Of a stretch of 64,000 bases of DNA, positions 1 to 8,995 are shown in pieces. Both the position numbers and the translations under genes were made by a program. Positions within the stretch are counted from its first letter, which is position 1; each line of letters starts with the position of its first letter. The DNA is from Hyphomonas pacifica (lineage in GTDB: Bacteria > Pseudomonadota > Alphaproteobacteria > Caulobacterales > Hyphomonadaceae). Location of the stretch: the NCBI RefSeq assembly GCF_000682675.1, contig NZ_AWFA01000007.1, positions 21,058 to 85,057 on the forward strand. The letters run 5' to 3'. The notes below the pieces were generated by a model. The model did no database searches and was not told the DNA's origin. It saw only the letters and a program-made list of their open reading frames with translations.

Positions 1-2280
1 GGCGCCGGTGAAGTAGGCATCGGTATAGCTGATATCCGTCCGGCCATAGAGTTGCGCGCGACCCTCCAGCAACAGCCATTCGCCTTCCAGCCCCAGAGCG
101 AACTGGTGGCGTGGAGATGAGCCGAGGCGATTGCCTGTATTGCCCGGCCCATCGCCGATCCGGAAGTCGTCATAGCGCGCATCGAGATAGCCGTAGGACA
201 GGCTCGCCGACACAACGTCATTCAATCGCCAGCCGGCCTCGATCTCGACACCCTCAAGTGTCGCCTCGGCGGCGTTCACAATGGTGCCGAAGCCGGTATC
301 GGGTGTGAGCACGAATTCCTGCTTGTCGTCATAATCCTGGTGGAAGGCCGCCAGATTTAGATAGCCGCGCCTGCCGGAAAGATTGAATTTCGCGCCGATC
401 TCATAGGACGTGATGGTTTCCGGTCCGAAGGGCGCGGAGAATTCCTCGATCGTATCGGCTTCGGTGTTGAAGCCGCCGGCCGTGAAGCCGCGCGTGGCTG
501 AGGCATAGTAGGTCGCGTCTTCGCTCGGCCGCCAGACCAGCGCGGCGCGCGGGGTGAGCGCATCGAAGCTCTCATCCAGTCCCGAGGACGAAAAGGACGC
601 CGTCGGCAGCATAGCGTCATTGAAGTCGAGTGAGGCCGTGCGCGTTTCCACGCTGTAGCGAAGACCTGCGGTCAGATCGACCGTATCGGAGAGCCGCCAT
701 GTGCCATCGGCGTAGGCGGCATAGGCTTCGGTCTCGACATTCTGATCGACACGCAGTTCGGCAATCAGGCGACCTGCGCCCGCCGCAAACCGCTCACGGT
801 CCACGATGCGATTTGAGTCCTCGGCAAGGAGATAGAGCCCCGCGACGAAGTTAAATGTGCCGGTCTCGGTGCTGACGAAACGAAACTCCTGCGTCAGCGA
901 GGAGGGGCTTTCAGAAATATGATCGACCTGCTGAAATCCTGAGTTCAGTAAAGCGAAATTCAGCCCGCTGAAGCCGAACGCCTCATCGCTCTCGGACAGT
1001 CGCGCGCCAGTGATGGATATCCAGTCTCCTGCGGGCGTGCTGTAGGTCAGCCGCAGTGAGCCACCGAAAATCGCTCGTTCGAAACGTTGGTCGATACCGA
1101 GCTGTGAGGTGCGCCGATTCCGGTCGCCTTGCCCGATCACCGACAGTGTGCGCCCGCCATTGCGGTCAGAGGCATAGTCGGCAGACAGCAGAGCTTCGAA
1201 ACGGGAGTTCGGCTGCCAGAGCAGCGCGCCGCGCACAGATGTGCGCGCAAGATCATCCTGCTCGCGTCCCGAGAGCAGGTCGCGGCCATACCCACTGCGC
1301 TCGACGCGCGAGAGGCTGAGTTTCCCGGCAAAATCATCGCTGAGCGGGCCGTTGAGTGATCCGCGCAGACCATAGGCATCCAGATTTCCGACTTCCGCGC
1401 TGAAGCGTGCCTCGAACGTGTCGAGTGAGGGCGCTTCGGTCGTCAGGATGATCGCTCCGGCCGCCGCATTGCGCCCGAAGAATGTGCCTTGCGGCCCGCG
1501 CAGCACTTCGACGCGCTCCACATCGAACAGGTCGAAATCGGCTGAGGAAAATCGCGGCAGGTAAATTTCGTCCACATAGATCACGATCGGCTTGCTCGTT
1601 GCGATCGCCGAAAACGTATTCGAGCCGCCGCGAATGGCGAAAATGGGCTGGGTGTTGTTGAAGGTCGAGCCGACAAAGTTCGGTGTCAGACGCGCCACGT
1701 CACGCAGGTTCTGAAGGCCTGAGAGCTCCAGTTCCGGCGCGGAAAAGCTGGTGATCGGCGCTGGCACATCCTGCAATTCCTCGTCACGTTTCAGCGCCGA
1801 GACGATGACTGGCGCCTGGCGCAGCGCCCGATCAGGTTCGGGCGGTGGCAACAGGCTTGGCTTGGGCTGTGGGACTGGGCGGCTGGGTTCAGGGCGCGGC
1901 TCCGGAGAGCGCGGTGGAGAAAAACGCCAGGGCGCGGCCACGGCAATCGTTCGTGCATTCACGAAACGATACTCAAGCCCGGTCCCCGCCAGCAGCGCGT
2001 CCAGTGCACTTTCCAGTGTATATTGCCCGTTCAATGCGGCGCTATGATGAGGACCTGCATCCTCGCTGAAAACGATGATCTGATAGCCGGTTTGCTCAGC
2101 CAACGCATTCAGGGCGGACTCAAGCCGGCCAGCCTCTGTCTGGATGTCGATCGTCATCTCGTCAGCACGAGGGAGCTGGGCAGCGGCATCGATCCAGCCG
2201 CTGAGGCAAATGCACGCCGCTGTCAGGAGCGCCCTGCCGGTGCTCCTTTTCGTGCCCTCTCCCCGACGATTATCTTGCAC
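1..2280 (-). CDS. TonB-dependent outer-membrane receptor with STN domain (3' end missing)
   Basis: Outer-membrane beta-barrel receptor that would import a siderophore, sugar or other ligand using TonB energy. The frame is open from about 2295 down to base 1, so the barrel C-terminus lies outside the window (at least 760 codons). In order it shows a basic N-terminus and hydrophobic signal segment ending near DAAAQ, a secretin/TonB short N-terminal (STN) domain, a proline-rich linker, then a plug domain (IYVDEIYLPR; VEVLRGPQGTFFGRNAAAGAI) and barrel strands. The STN domain is typical of FecA-like transducing receptors, but no FecR/FecI partner is visible here. Two starts are possible: ATG at 2295 without a clear ribosome site, or GTG at 2280 preceded by GGAGG at good spacing; the latter is used. 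Base composition is richer in G+C than the neighbouring flagellar genes. The ligand cannot be told. Confidence 0.88.
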   Translation of the reverse strand, partial: MQDNRRGEGTKRSTGRALLTAACICLSGWIDAAAQLPRADEMTIDIQTEAGRLESALNALAEQTGYQIIVFSEDAGPHHSAALNGQYTLESALDALLAGTGLEYRFVNARTIAVAAPWRFSPPRSPEPRPEPSRPVPQPKPSLLPPPEPDRALRQAPVIVSALKRDEELQDVPAPITSFSAPELELSGLQNLRDVARLTPNFVGSTFNNTQPIFAIRGGSNTFSAIATSKPIVIYVDEIYLPRFSSADFDLFDVERVEVLRGPQGTFFGRNAAAGAIILTTEAPSLDTFEARFSAEVGNLDAYGLRGSLNGPLSDDFAGKLSLSRVERSGYGRDLLSGREQDDLARTSVRGALLWQPNSRFEALLSADYASDRNGGRTLSVIGQGDRNRRTSQLGIDQRFERAIFGGSLRLTYSTPAGDWISITGARLSESDEAFGFSGLNFALLNSGFQQVDHISESPSSLTQEFRFVSTETGTFNFVAGLYLLAEDSNRIVDRERFAAGAGRLIAELRVDQNVETEAYAAYADGTWRLSDTVDLTAGLRYSVETRTASLDFNDAMLPTASFSSSGLDESFDALTPRAALVWRPSEDATYYASATRGFTAGGFNTEADTIEEFSAPFGPETITSYEIGAKFNLSGRRGYLNLAAFHQDYDDKQEFVLTPDTGFGTIVNAAEATLEGVEIEAGWRLNDVVSASLSYGYLDARYDDFRIGDGPGNTGNRLGSSPRHQFALGLEGEWLLLEGRAQLYGRTDISYTDAYFTGA

Positions 2281-2295
2281 TGAGACGACCTCCAT

Positions 2296-3045
2296 GGTGG
2301 CACTCTGGCAGCAGGATGTGACAGTCGTCTAACGCGTTTCATCGCTCTCGGGTTTTGGCCTCTTTCTGTGGCTGTTTGGCCACCATGCCGTTGAAACGTC
2401 TGGACTTCATCGCAAGACGGACGCTCCCCGAAGGATCGTCACGGTCAACTATCGGCGAATTTCGGACGCAAATCATGCAATCCTCCAACGTCCGCATCCG
2501 GGATCAAGCCTCCATTTGATGGGGGCCGCTTGATCGCTTGGATGTGACCAAACATGCTCGGTCGGGTCGAGCCGCGTGATGTCTGATTTGGAGCGATTAT
2601 GCCAAAAGTGCGAGGGGGACGAGACCCGATCTCCTGGCGGGAACGGCTACTTGACTAACGTTCTGTAACTAGCCAGCAGGCTTTTGGAGTGGTGAGAGTC
2701 ATCCGAAATCATGCGAAAAGTGCAGAGTCCGTATACGGTGCAAAAGGCCACTCCGTGGTAACCATGGTAACTTTTTTGAACTTGACCCGACAAAATGTAT
2801 CAATTGGAGACAAAGTAAGCACAGTTTTTATTGATCTTTCTCAAACTTCTGCAACGTCAAACACCCCCTGTTTCCGATTCCTAATCTGTAGGTCACGCGT
2901 TCGAATCGCGTCGGGATCGACAGTCTGAATGTGCAGGAAATCACTGTGTTCACGAAGAAAAATCCTCAGAACAACAAGGATTAACCTTATTTGAAGGCCC
3001 ATTCTGTATGCCATTCTGCGGGGACCACCAGAGAATTTAGACATC
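2296..3045. other. Gene-poor 750-bp gap with tRNA scar
   Basis: Between the TonB receptor and the diguanylate cyclase no convincing coding frame is present. The short frames here lack ribosome sites and family features. The only recognisable content is the tRNA-Arg-like 3' fragment near 2876-2919. Promoters for the two divergent neighbours must lie here, but none was recognised. Confidence 0.6.
2876..2919 (+). repeat. 3' half of tRNA-Arg(CCT); probable att site scar
   Basis: The segment reads as the 3' part of a tRNA: anticodon loop TTCCTAA (anticodon CCT at 2880-2882), 3' anticodon strand TCTGT, 5-nt variable loop AGGTC, T-arm with a perfect 5-bp stem ACGCG/CGCGT around TTCGAAT, acceptor strand CGGGATC and a G discriminator. 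The bases upstream do not form a D-arm or acceptor 5' strand, and the 5' anticodon strand pairs poorly, so homology stops at the anticodon loop. Integrases often target the anticodon-loop-to-3'-end part of tRNA genes and leave such a copy at the far end of an island. No integrase is in the window. Confidence 0.7.
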
Positions 3046-4119
3046 ATGAGCGATACCAAGGCACCTGTGTTTAGCTGTCCGGAAGAGCAGAAGGTCTTTT
3101 CCCGGGTGTACAAGTATGCCGACATGGCTACGCGCCTGATGGAAGAATTCAAAACCCCGCCATTTCCTAACACGTACGCCCTTATGTATGCCTACGCAGC
3201 AGGCGAGAATGACGACATCGCCCTCATAGTCGATGAGATGCTGGAGAAAGGTGATCTGTCCCCCTATGAGATAGACAACGTCTATAGTCGGCATCTCTGC
3301 CCTATGCAGGATCAGGCAAAGCGGGAGAAAATTGGTCAGAGGGTGGACGAGCAGATCTCCAGCGTGCTCGACCTTGTTGGAACAGGCGTTGAAAATTCTG
3401 ACCAGTTTGAAAACGTGCTGAAGCAAATCGGTAACGGGATCGGCGAGAGCACCTCCCTCGACCAGCTGTCCGCCGCCATTACCAATCTGATGTCCGAAAA
3501 CCAGAGAATGGCCAACCAAAGCCGGAAGTTGAACGAAGGCCTCAAGGAATCCCGCGAGCAAATAGAATTGCTTCGCAGGGAACTGGAAGATGTGCGCAAT
3601 GAGAGCATGCGCGACCCCCTTACAACCGTTCACAATCGCCGCGCCTTCGACATGAAGCTGGTAGCGGAACTTGAAGTTGCCCAGAAAAACGGTAGCCATC
3701 TCTGCCTTGCAATTGCGGACCTTGACCATTTCAAGCGGGTTAATGACAGCTTTGGTCACCGCATTGGCGATGAGGTTCTGAAGATCTTCGCCGCCATTAT
3801 CTCCGAAAACATCAAGGGCCAGGATTTGGTCGCCCGCTATGGTGGGGAAGAATTCGCCATCATTCTCCCCGCGACCGATATTCAGTCTGCTGCGCAGCTG
3901 ATCGACCGCATCCGGCTACAGACCTTTCAGAGGAAACTTGTTCTGAAGGGATCAAAGAAACCACTGGGTGATGTAAGTGCCTCCTTTGGCATTGCCCAGT
4001 TCGTACCCGGAATGACCCCTGCCGATCTGGTAGAACTGGCAGACCAGAGACTTTATCTGGCCAAGAGCCAAGGCAGAAATCGCGTCCAGGCAGAAGGTCT
4101 CAAAACAAGCGCCGCCTGA
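3046..4119 (+). CDS. GGDEF diguanylate cyclase
   Basis: Predicted to make cyclic-di-GMP from two GTP. The C-terminal ~170 residues are a GGDEF domain with the active-site motif RYGGEEF; the upstream segments DPLTTVHNRRAFD and LAIADLDHFKRVND are the usual substrate-binding motifs. The position of the inhibitory I-site (RxxD) reads KGQD, so product inhibition may be weakened. The N-terminal ~175 residues are helical without membrane segments or a recognised sensor domain, ending in a probable coiled coil that could dimerise the enzyme. It ends convergently 24 bp from the flhB operon. A role in motile-to-sessile switching is suggested by its place beside the flagellar cluster, but that is inference. 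Confidence 0.9.
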   Translation: MSDTKAPVFSCPEEQKVFSRVYKYADMATRLMEEFKTPPFPNTYALMYAYAAGENDDIALIVDEMLEKGDLSPYEIDNVYSRHLCPMQDQAKREKIGQRVDEQISSVLDLVGTGVENSDQFENVLKQIGNGIGESTSLDQLSAAITNLMSENQRMANQSRKLNEGLKESREQIELLRRELEDVRNESMRDPLTTVHNRRAFDMKLVAELEVAQKNGSHLCLAIADLDHFKRVNDSFGHRIGDEVLKIFAAIISENIKGQDLVARYGGEEFAIILPATDIQSAAQLIDRIRLQTFQRKLVLKGSKKPLGDVSASFGIAQFVPGMTPADLVELADQRLYLAKSQGRNRVQAEGLKTSAA

Positions 4120-4142
4120 CTGATCAAATCCCAAGTGGCCCT

Positions 4143-4487
4143 TTATCGGCGCAAGGCGCTACCCATAGCGGTCAATTGGTCTTGAGAGTTCAGAATGCGT
4201 TTCAAGTTTTCCTTAGCATCCGCTACGCACACCTGCGCCTGTTCAATCAGGTCGCACTGCTCTGCGGCGTTGGCTAGCAGGCGCTGAACATGGCCGTTAC
4301 GTGAGGAAAGACTGAGCGACTGGAAATCTCTTCCCGATCCGTCGGCGGCCTCCAGCTGAGCCTGTAAATTAGCGAGCCCTACTTGTAGAGTACGCAGCCG
4401 AGCTTGCGCGATTGCCAAGTCCTGTTCTGCCTTTTGCCGCTTCAGGGCCACCAACTTCAGGAGAACGCGGTTCTGCTTTGGCATCAT
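4143..4487 (-). CDS. FliJ-like coiled-coil flagellar protein (candidate)
   Basis: A 114-residue protein that is almost entirely predicted coiled coil, rich in Lys, Gln, Ala and Leu heptads at the N-terminus (for example LKRQKAEQDLAIAQARLRTL). Its ATG overlaps the flhB stop codon as ATGA, so it is translated with flhB as the last gene of the flgB-flhB unit. Size, coiled-coil nature and context resemble FliJ, the export-ATPase stalk and chaperone-escort protein. fliI itself lies in a separate, opposed unit 5 kb away and no other fliJ is in the window. Sequence identity to FliJ is not obvious, so the name is a suggestion. Confidence 0.5.
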   Translation of the reverse strand: MMPKQNRVLLKLVALKRQKAEQDLAIAQARLRTLQVGLANLQAQLEAADGSGRDFQSLSLSSRNGHVQRLLANAAEQCDLIEQAQVCVADAKENLKRILNSQDQLTAMGSALRR

Positions 4488-5566
4488 TGCCCCCTGGTTT
4501 GATTGCGAACCCTGTCAACAAAGCTGATGGCTGCCGCAACGGCTGCGAAATGCTCCGCATGGATCTCTTCGTCTATATCCACCAGGCGATAAATCGAGCG
4601 CGTAGAAGGAGGATCGCGATAAATGGGGATATCATTTTCCATGGCGACTTCCCTGATCTTGGCGGCCAAATAGTCAACCCCCTTGGCGACACAAATCGGG
4701 GCTCGGCCCTCTTCAGGCGCCCATTTGAGCGCGACAGCATAATGTTCCGGGTTCACCATGACGACGGTAGCACCTTTGACATTCTTCATCATCTGATTGC
4801 GGCTTATGCTGGACGCCTTTTCGCGCCGCTTCTGTTTGAGCTGGGGGTCGCCTTCGCTTTGCTTCTGCTCTTTCTTAACTTCCTCGCGGGACATTTTCAG
4901 CTTGTTTGAATGCAATTGGCGCTGCAGCGGGAAGTCGATAGCCGCCAAGGCAAACTGAAATACGCCGAAGATCAGAAAAAGGCCCAGAACCTGAGCAAAG
5001 GTAAAGTCAAAAAAATGCGCCAGCTCCAGCGCGCTGCTGGCATAGTAATGCTGCGCGAAATTGTAGAGAAAGACTGCGGCGAGACCTCCAGCGAAGAGCA
5101 TCTTCGCCATGTCCTTCACAAAGTCCAGGAGACCTTTCGGGCCATATTTCTTTTTCAGGTTCTCTGCAGGTGAAATTTTGTTGAACTCCATCTTGATCTT
5201 CTTCGTTGAGAAGGTGACCGCCTGCTGAATGATCAGAGCTCCCGTTACGAGCACGACCATGATGATCATCAAGGGAAGGATCTGCAGAAAGATCTGCATC
5301 ACCCAAGACTTTGTCGCCTGCCCTCCCTCAGTGAAAACATCATCCGCATAACTGTCGGCATGATACATCATGGATGAGAAGGAGTTGAACAGAGCCCCCG
5401 CGATGACAGAACTGAAGACGATCGCGGAAATAATGATGCCTGCGAAGAGCGCGAACGTGTTTGCTTCCTTGGACTGGGGAACATTCCCTTCGCGACGCGC
5501 TTCACGGCGCCGCTGCTCCGTTGCTTCGAACTCCTTCTCGCCACCGCCTGATTGGTCTTCCGCCAT
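4484..5566 (-). CDS. flhB: Flagellar export apparatus protein FlhB
   Basis: Inner-membrane substrate-specificity switch of the flagellar type III export gate. The 360 residues match the family length. The charged N-terminus with EATEQRRREARREGNVPQSKE is typical, followed by four membrane segments and a cytoplasmic domain. The autocleavage motif, usually NPTH, reads NPEH here in VVMVNPEHYAVAL, with the scissile Asn-Pro kept. It lies 7 bp after fliR and overlaps the following coiled-coil gene by 4 bp. Confidence 0.96.
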   Translation of the reverse strand: MAEDQSGGGEKEFEATEQRRREARREGNVPQSKEANTFALFAGIIISAIVFSSVIAGALFNSFSSMMYHADSYADDVFTEGGQATKSWVMQIFLQILPLMIIMVVLVTGALIIQQAVTFSTKKIKMEFNKISPAENLKKKYGPKGLLDFVKDMAKMLFAGGLAAVFLYNFAQHYYASSALELAHFFDFTFAQVLGLFLIFGVFQFALAAIDFPLQRQLHSNKLKMSREEVKKEQKQSEGDPQLKQKRREKASSISRNQMMKNVKGATVVMVNPEHYAVALKWAPEEGRAPICVAKGVDYLAAKIREVAMENDIPIYRDPPSTRSIYRLVDIDEEIHAEHFAAVAAAISFVDRVRNQTRGQ

Positions 5567-5573
5567 ATCTAAT

Positions 5574-6329
5574 TCACCAATCTACAAATTCCGATGCCCT
5601 GTTCATCCACACAACCAGCATGGTCGAAATCGAAATTGCAAGCAGCACGAATCCCGCCCCAATCATGAAGGGAGCCCCCACGAACGCAACCATCAGCGAC
5701 GGCAAGGCCTTGTTTATGAAGCCAAGCGAGATGTTGTAGAGCAGGTTGATGGCCACAAATGGCCAGGCGATAAGTATGGCAAACTTGATGGAGTCAAAAA
5801 TTCCCTCGATAATAAATGCTCTGTCGAATAGCTGAACCGCGCCGACCGGTATTTCCGAATAGATCTCAGCCAGCCTGACAAACACATTCACGTGATAGTC
5901 CGCAGACAGCAGTAAGGCCGCGCCGGCCATGGCCAACATGTTGGAAACAATGGTCTGCGCCTCTGTTTCAAGCGCCACCCCCAACATTTGCGACAAGCCA
6001 ATTGACTGTGCAATGAAGGCTCCAGCGGTACTGAGTATCCAAATAGACAGACGAAGCAAAACACCCAAGCCGAAGCCAATAATCGACTCCGCGCCCAGCA
6101 TCCCTACATACCCTCCCAGCGATATGCCTGAAGGGACACTGACCAAGCCAGAGGTCGCAAAAGCTGTAGCCAGACTCAACAGGAGCGCAAGACGTACACG
6201 TACAGGAACAGTCTGCTCGCCAATCCCCGGCATCAGGAAAACGATAAAGGACAGCCTCGCAACGACCAACATGTACAGCGTGATCCAAGCTGTAAGCGTC
6301 GCCCCCAAAGGCAGGCCATCCGGCATCAT
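5574..6329 (-). CDS. fliR: Flagellar export apparatus protein FliR
   Basis: Polytopic inner-membrane component of the flagellar export gate, which assembles with FliP and FliQ. The 251-residue product has about six hydrophobic segments and the family signature near VVARLSFIVFLMPGIGEQTVPVRVRLALLLSL. Its ATG overlaps the flhA stop as ATGA, implying translational coupling. flhB follows 7 bp downstream. Confidence 0.96.
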   Translation of the reverse strand: MMPDGLPLGATLTAWITLYMLVVARLSFIVFLMPGIGEQTVPVRVRLALLLSLATAFATSGLVSVPSGISLGGYVGMLGAESIIGFGLGVLLRLSIWILSTAGAFIAQSIGLSQMLGVALETEAQTIVSNMLAMAGAALLLSADYHVNVFVRLAEIYSEIPVGAVQLFDRAFIIEGIFDSIKFAILIAWPFVAINLLYNISLGFINKALPSLMVAFVGAPFMIGAGFVLLAISISTMLVVWMNRASEFVDW

Positions 6330-8404
6330 ACTACGCCGACAATATAGGGTTTGCTCTTGGAGCCAATTTCCTCATAAGCCAAAACGGAGTTGCGGATACC
6401 CTTGCTGGCCAGAACCGTCTGCAGAAAACGCCGACGACGTGATGAGGTCGCCAAAGAGGCAACAACCCCCTTCTGGGCCATCTCATTCAGCTTCGCCTGT
6501 ACAGAATTCGTCAACTCACCAAAAAGCTCAGGCGGTAGAGCAATGTCAGAGCCGCCATCGTCGCGCGAGACTTCATGCTCATTGAAGCGCTGCTCCCAGT
6601 TCGTGGACAGCTGCAAGAGAGGCAACCGCCCCTGACTGTCTTGCAAGCGGTCCACAATCTGAAAACCAAGCCGCTGACGAACCAACTCTACAATTCGGGA
6701 TGGCGAATTGGTCTGGGCTTTCACTTCGGCCACGGTCTCAATGATCAGGAACAGGTTCCGGATGGACACACGCTCTTCTAGCAGCAACCGCAGCACAGAC
6801 AGCAGCAATTCAGGCGTCACCTTGCCGGGGATGTATTCATCAAGAAAACGCCTGTTGGCAGCCGCGCGATCTTTATCACTTATCTGTGTCAGGGCATCCA
6901 GCGTGTCGATCATCACCATGCGTGTAAAGACAAGAGAGAAGTTTGCCTGAATGACTTCAAGCATGTGCGTGGCAAGCACTTCGGTCGGCTCGATGGCGGG
7001 AATGCCTGCGGCAGACAATTCCTGCTTCTTGTTATTCGGCAGCCAGCGGGCAGCAGCCTTATAAACAGGCTCCTTGACCTTTTCGCCCTTCAGATGTGGC
7101 AATTGTGCATCTTCCATAAGCGCCAGCAATGAGCCGGGACGCACCATACCACTGTCCACACGAACGCCCTGAATCCGGATGCGGTATTCATTCTTGTTCA
7201 GCGTGGGATTGTCCGTCATCCGTATGGATGGAAGAACGAAGCCATACTCTTCGGCAATATAGCGGCGTATCTTGTCGATACGACTTTCAAATCCGCCTGC
7301 ACCCTGAAGGACCATTCCGACAAGATCTGGTGCCACCTCAAGATGGATTTCATCCGAATGGATGGAGTCTCCAATGACCAGGCCGGCCTGGGGCTCTTCT
7401 GCCTCTGACAAGGAAGCGTCCGCAGCCTTTTCCTGCTCACGCTTGCGTATGTAAACGGAAGCCGTTGCAAAAGCAGCTGCCGCAATCATGAAGGGCACAA
7501 AAGGCAAGCCAGGAAACAGGGCGAAGACCGCCAAAATACCGGCCACAATCATAAGGGAGGTTGCGTTGCCCCCGAGCTGAGCGCCAAGTGCGAGATCAAT
7601 TGCGCCATCATCGCGGCCCTTGGCAAGCAGCAGGGCGGCCGAAACAGACACGATGACGGCCGGAATCTGAGAAACTAGACCGTCTCCAACCGTCAGAATC
7701 GAGTAATTACTGAGAGCTTCAGTAAAGCTGAGTCCATGCGCGACAATGCCAAAGCCAATTCCGGCCACCAGGTTCAGGGCCGTGATCAGGAGACCTGCAA
7801 CGGCATCGCCTTTCACGAATTTTGACGCACCATCAAGCGAGCCGAGGAAAGCGGCTTCTTCCTGTTCCTTCTGGCGGCGGATACGCGCTTCTTCATGACT
7901 GATCGCGCCAACCGCAAGGTCTGAGTCGATCGCCATCTGTTTACCTGGCATAGCGTCCAGGGCAAACCGGGCGCCGACTTCAGCCATCCGGCCGGCCCCC
8001 TTTGTGATCACCATGAAGTTCACAATAATCAGAACACCAAACACCACGAGACCCACAAACAGGTTTCCGCCCATGATGAACATGGCGAACCCTTCAATCA
8101 CCCCCCCAGCCGCATCGGTACCGGTATGTCCCTCGCTGATGATCAGCTTGGTTGAGGAGACATTCAACGCCAGCCGCAGGATTAGCCCCGCCAGCAGAAC
8201 GCTGGGAAAGGACGAAAAGTCCAAAGGCTTTTCGATGAAGATCGTTGTGGTGAAGATAAGAATTGCGAAGGCAAAGGAAATCGTCAGACCAACATCCATG
8301 ATCCAGGCCGGCACGGGCAGGATCATGACCAGGATGACCATCATAAGGCCAATGGCCAGAATGGCGGTTGGCTTGGAAAGGTCGAAAAATCGGGATGTCG
8401 GCAT
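6326..8404 (-). CDS. flhA: Flagellar export apparatus protein FlhA
   Basis: Major export-gate protein that docks substrate-chaperone complexes and uses the proton motive force. At 692 residues it has the family length. An N-terminal part with about eight membrane segments contains the conserved FHIPEP-type loop (ARFALDAMPGKQMAIDSDL); a large cytoplasmic domain follows from about residue 330. It lies between fliQ (8 bp upstream) and fliR (4-bp overlap). Confidence 0.97.
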   Translation of the reverse strand: MPTSRFFDLSKPTAILAIGLMMVILVMILPVPAWIMDVGLTISFAFAILIFTTTIFIEKPLDFSSFPSVLLAGLILRLALNVSSTKLIISEGHTGTDAAGGVIEGFAMFIMGGNLFVGLVVFGVLIIVNFMVITKGAGRMAEVGARFALDAMPGKQMAIDSDLAVGAISHEEARIRRQKEQEEAAFLGSLDGASKFVKGDAVAGLLITALNLVAGIGFGIVAHGLSFTEALSNYSILTVGDGLVSQIPAVIVSVSAALLLAKGRDDGAIDLALGAQLGGNATSLMIVAGILAVFALFPGLPFVPFMIAAAAFATASVYIRKREQEKAADASLSEAEEPQAGLVIGDSIHSDEIHLEVAPDLVGMVLQGAGGFESRIDKIRRYIAEEYGFVLPSIRMTDNPTLNKNEYRIRIQGVRVDSGMVRPGSLLALMEDAQLPHLKGEKVKEPVYKAAARWLPNNKKQELSAAGIPAIEPTEVLATHMLEVIQANFSLVFTRMVMIDTLDALTQISDKDRAAANRRFLDEYIPGKVTPELLLSVLRLLLEERVSIRNLFLIIETVAEVKAQTNSPSRIVELVRQRLGFQIVDRLQDSQGRLPLLQLSTNWEQRFNEHEVSRDDGGSDIALPPELFGELTNSVQAKLNEMAQKGVVASLATSSRRRRFLQTVLASKGIRNSVLAYEEIGSKSKPYIVGVV

Positions 8405-8411
8405 GGTCGGC

Positions 8412-8675
8412 CTACTGCGAGATCATGGGAAGAACAGTGTTATTGAAAAAATCGAGGCATACACGCGTCATGTAGCCAAGCGACAGAAAGAACACGATGA
8501 CCACGGCCAGGATCTTCGGAACAAAGGTCAGCGTCATTTCCTGAATTGAGGTAAGAGCCTGTAGCAGGCCGATGACAAATCCCAACACCAGCGTTATGGC
8601 AAGGATTGGCAAAGCCATCATCGCGGCAGCCCACAAGGCACCGCGCAGGACCTCAAATATGGCAAGCTCGGTCAT
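8412..8675 (-). CDS. fliQ: Flagellar export apparatus protein FliQ
   Basis: Small two-span membrane protein of the export gate. The 87 residues match the family, with hydrophobic hairpins AMMALPILAITLVLGFVIGL and ILAVVIVFFLSLGYM separated by QALTSIQEMTLTFVPK. The start lies just after a G-rich stretch that also serves as ribosome site. It follows fliE by 12 bp in the flgB-flhB unit. Confidence 0.95.
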   Translation of the reverse strand: MTELAIFEVLRGALWAAAMMALPILAITLVLGFVIGLLQALTSIQEMTLTFVPKILAVVIVFFLSLGYMTRVCLDFFNNTVLPMISQ

Positions 8676-8687
8676 CCCCCGCCCCGA

Positions 8688-8984
8688 TCAGACAGGCATA
8701 CGTAGTAATTCCTGGTAGGCTTCGACGACCTTATCACGCACCGTTACAGCCGCATCCAGAACGAGTTCCGCCTGGGCCAGCGCCTCGACCATGGCATGCG
8801 GATCTGCGCCGGAAACAGCCGTCTGCATGGCCGCTTGCTCAGCTTCCTGAAGGGCGGCCTTGAAGGTAGAAAACCCATCTGCAATTCCGGACTTTCCAGC
8901 CGTCTCCTTGGCCAGCGCCTCCGCGCCGGCACCTGGCTTTACCGAACCGAGCGCAGCATATGCGCTGAAGCTGACATTAGACAT
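8688..8984 (-). CDS. fliE: Flagellar hook-basal body protein FliE
   Basis: Basal-body protein linking the MS ring to the proximal rod and export gate. The product is 98 residues; its C-terminal half (DPHAMVEALAQAELVLDAAVTVRDKVVEAYQEL) carries the characteristic FliE pattern. It lies between flgC and fliQ, as in the common flgBC-fliE arrangement. Confidence 0.95.
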   Translation of the reverse strand: MSNVSFSAYAALGSVKPGAGAEALAKETAGKSGIADGFSTFKAALQEAEQAAMQTAVSGADPHAMVEALAQAELVLDAAVTVRDKVVEAYQELLRMPV

Positions 8985-8995
8985 TCTGATCCCCG

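Noticed and set aside
2876..2919. An intact tRNA gene
   Set aside because: Only the anticodon loop, T-arm and 3' acceptor strand are present; no D-arm or 5' acceptor strand can be found upstream.
2841..3173. A 110-codon minus-strand frame in the gap before the diguanylate cyclase
   Set aside because: Part of its translation (DAIRTRDLQIR) is the well-known artefact from reading a tRNA T-arm, and it overlaps the start of the GGDEF gene.
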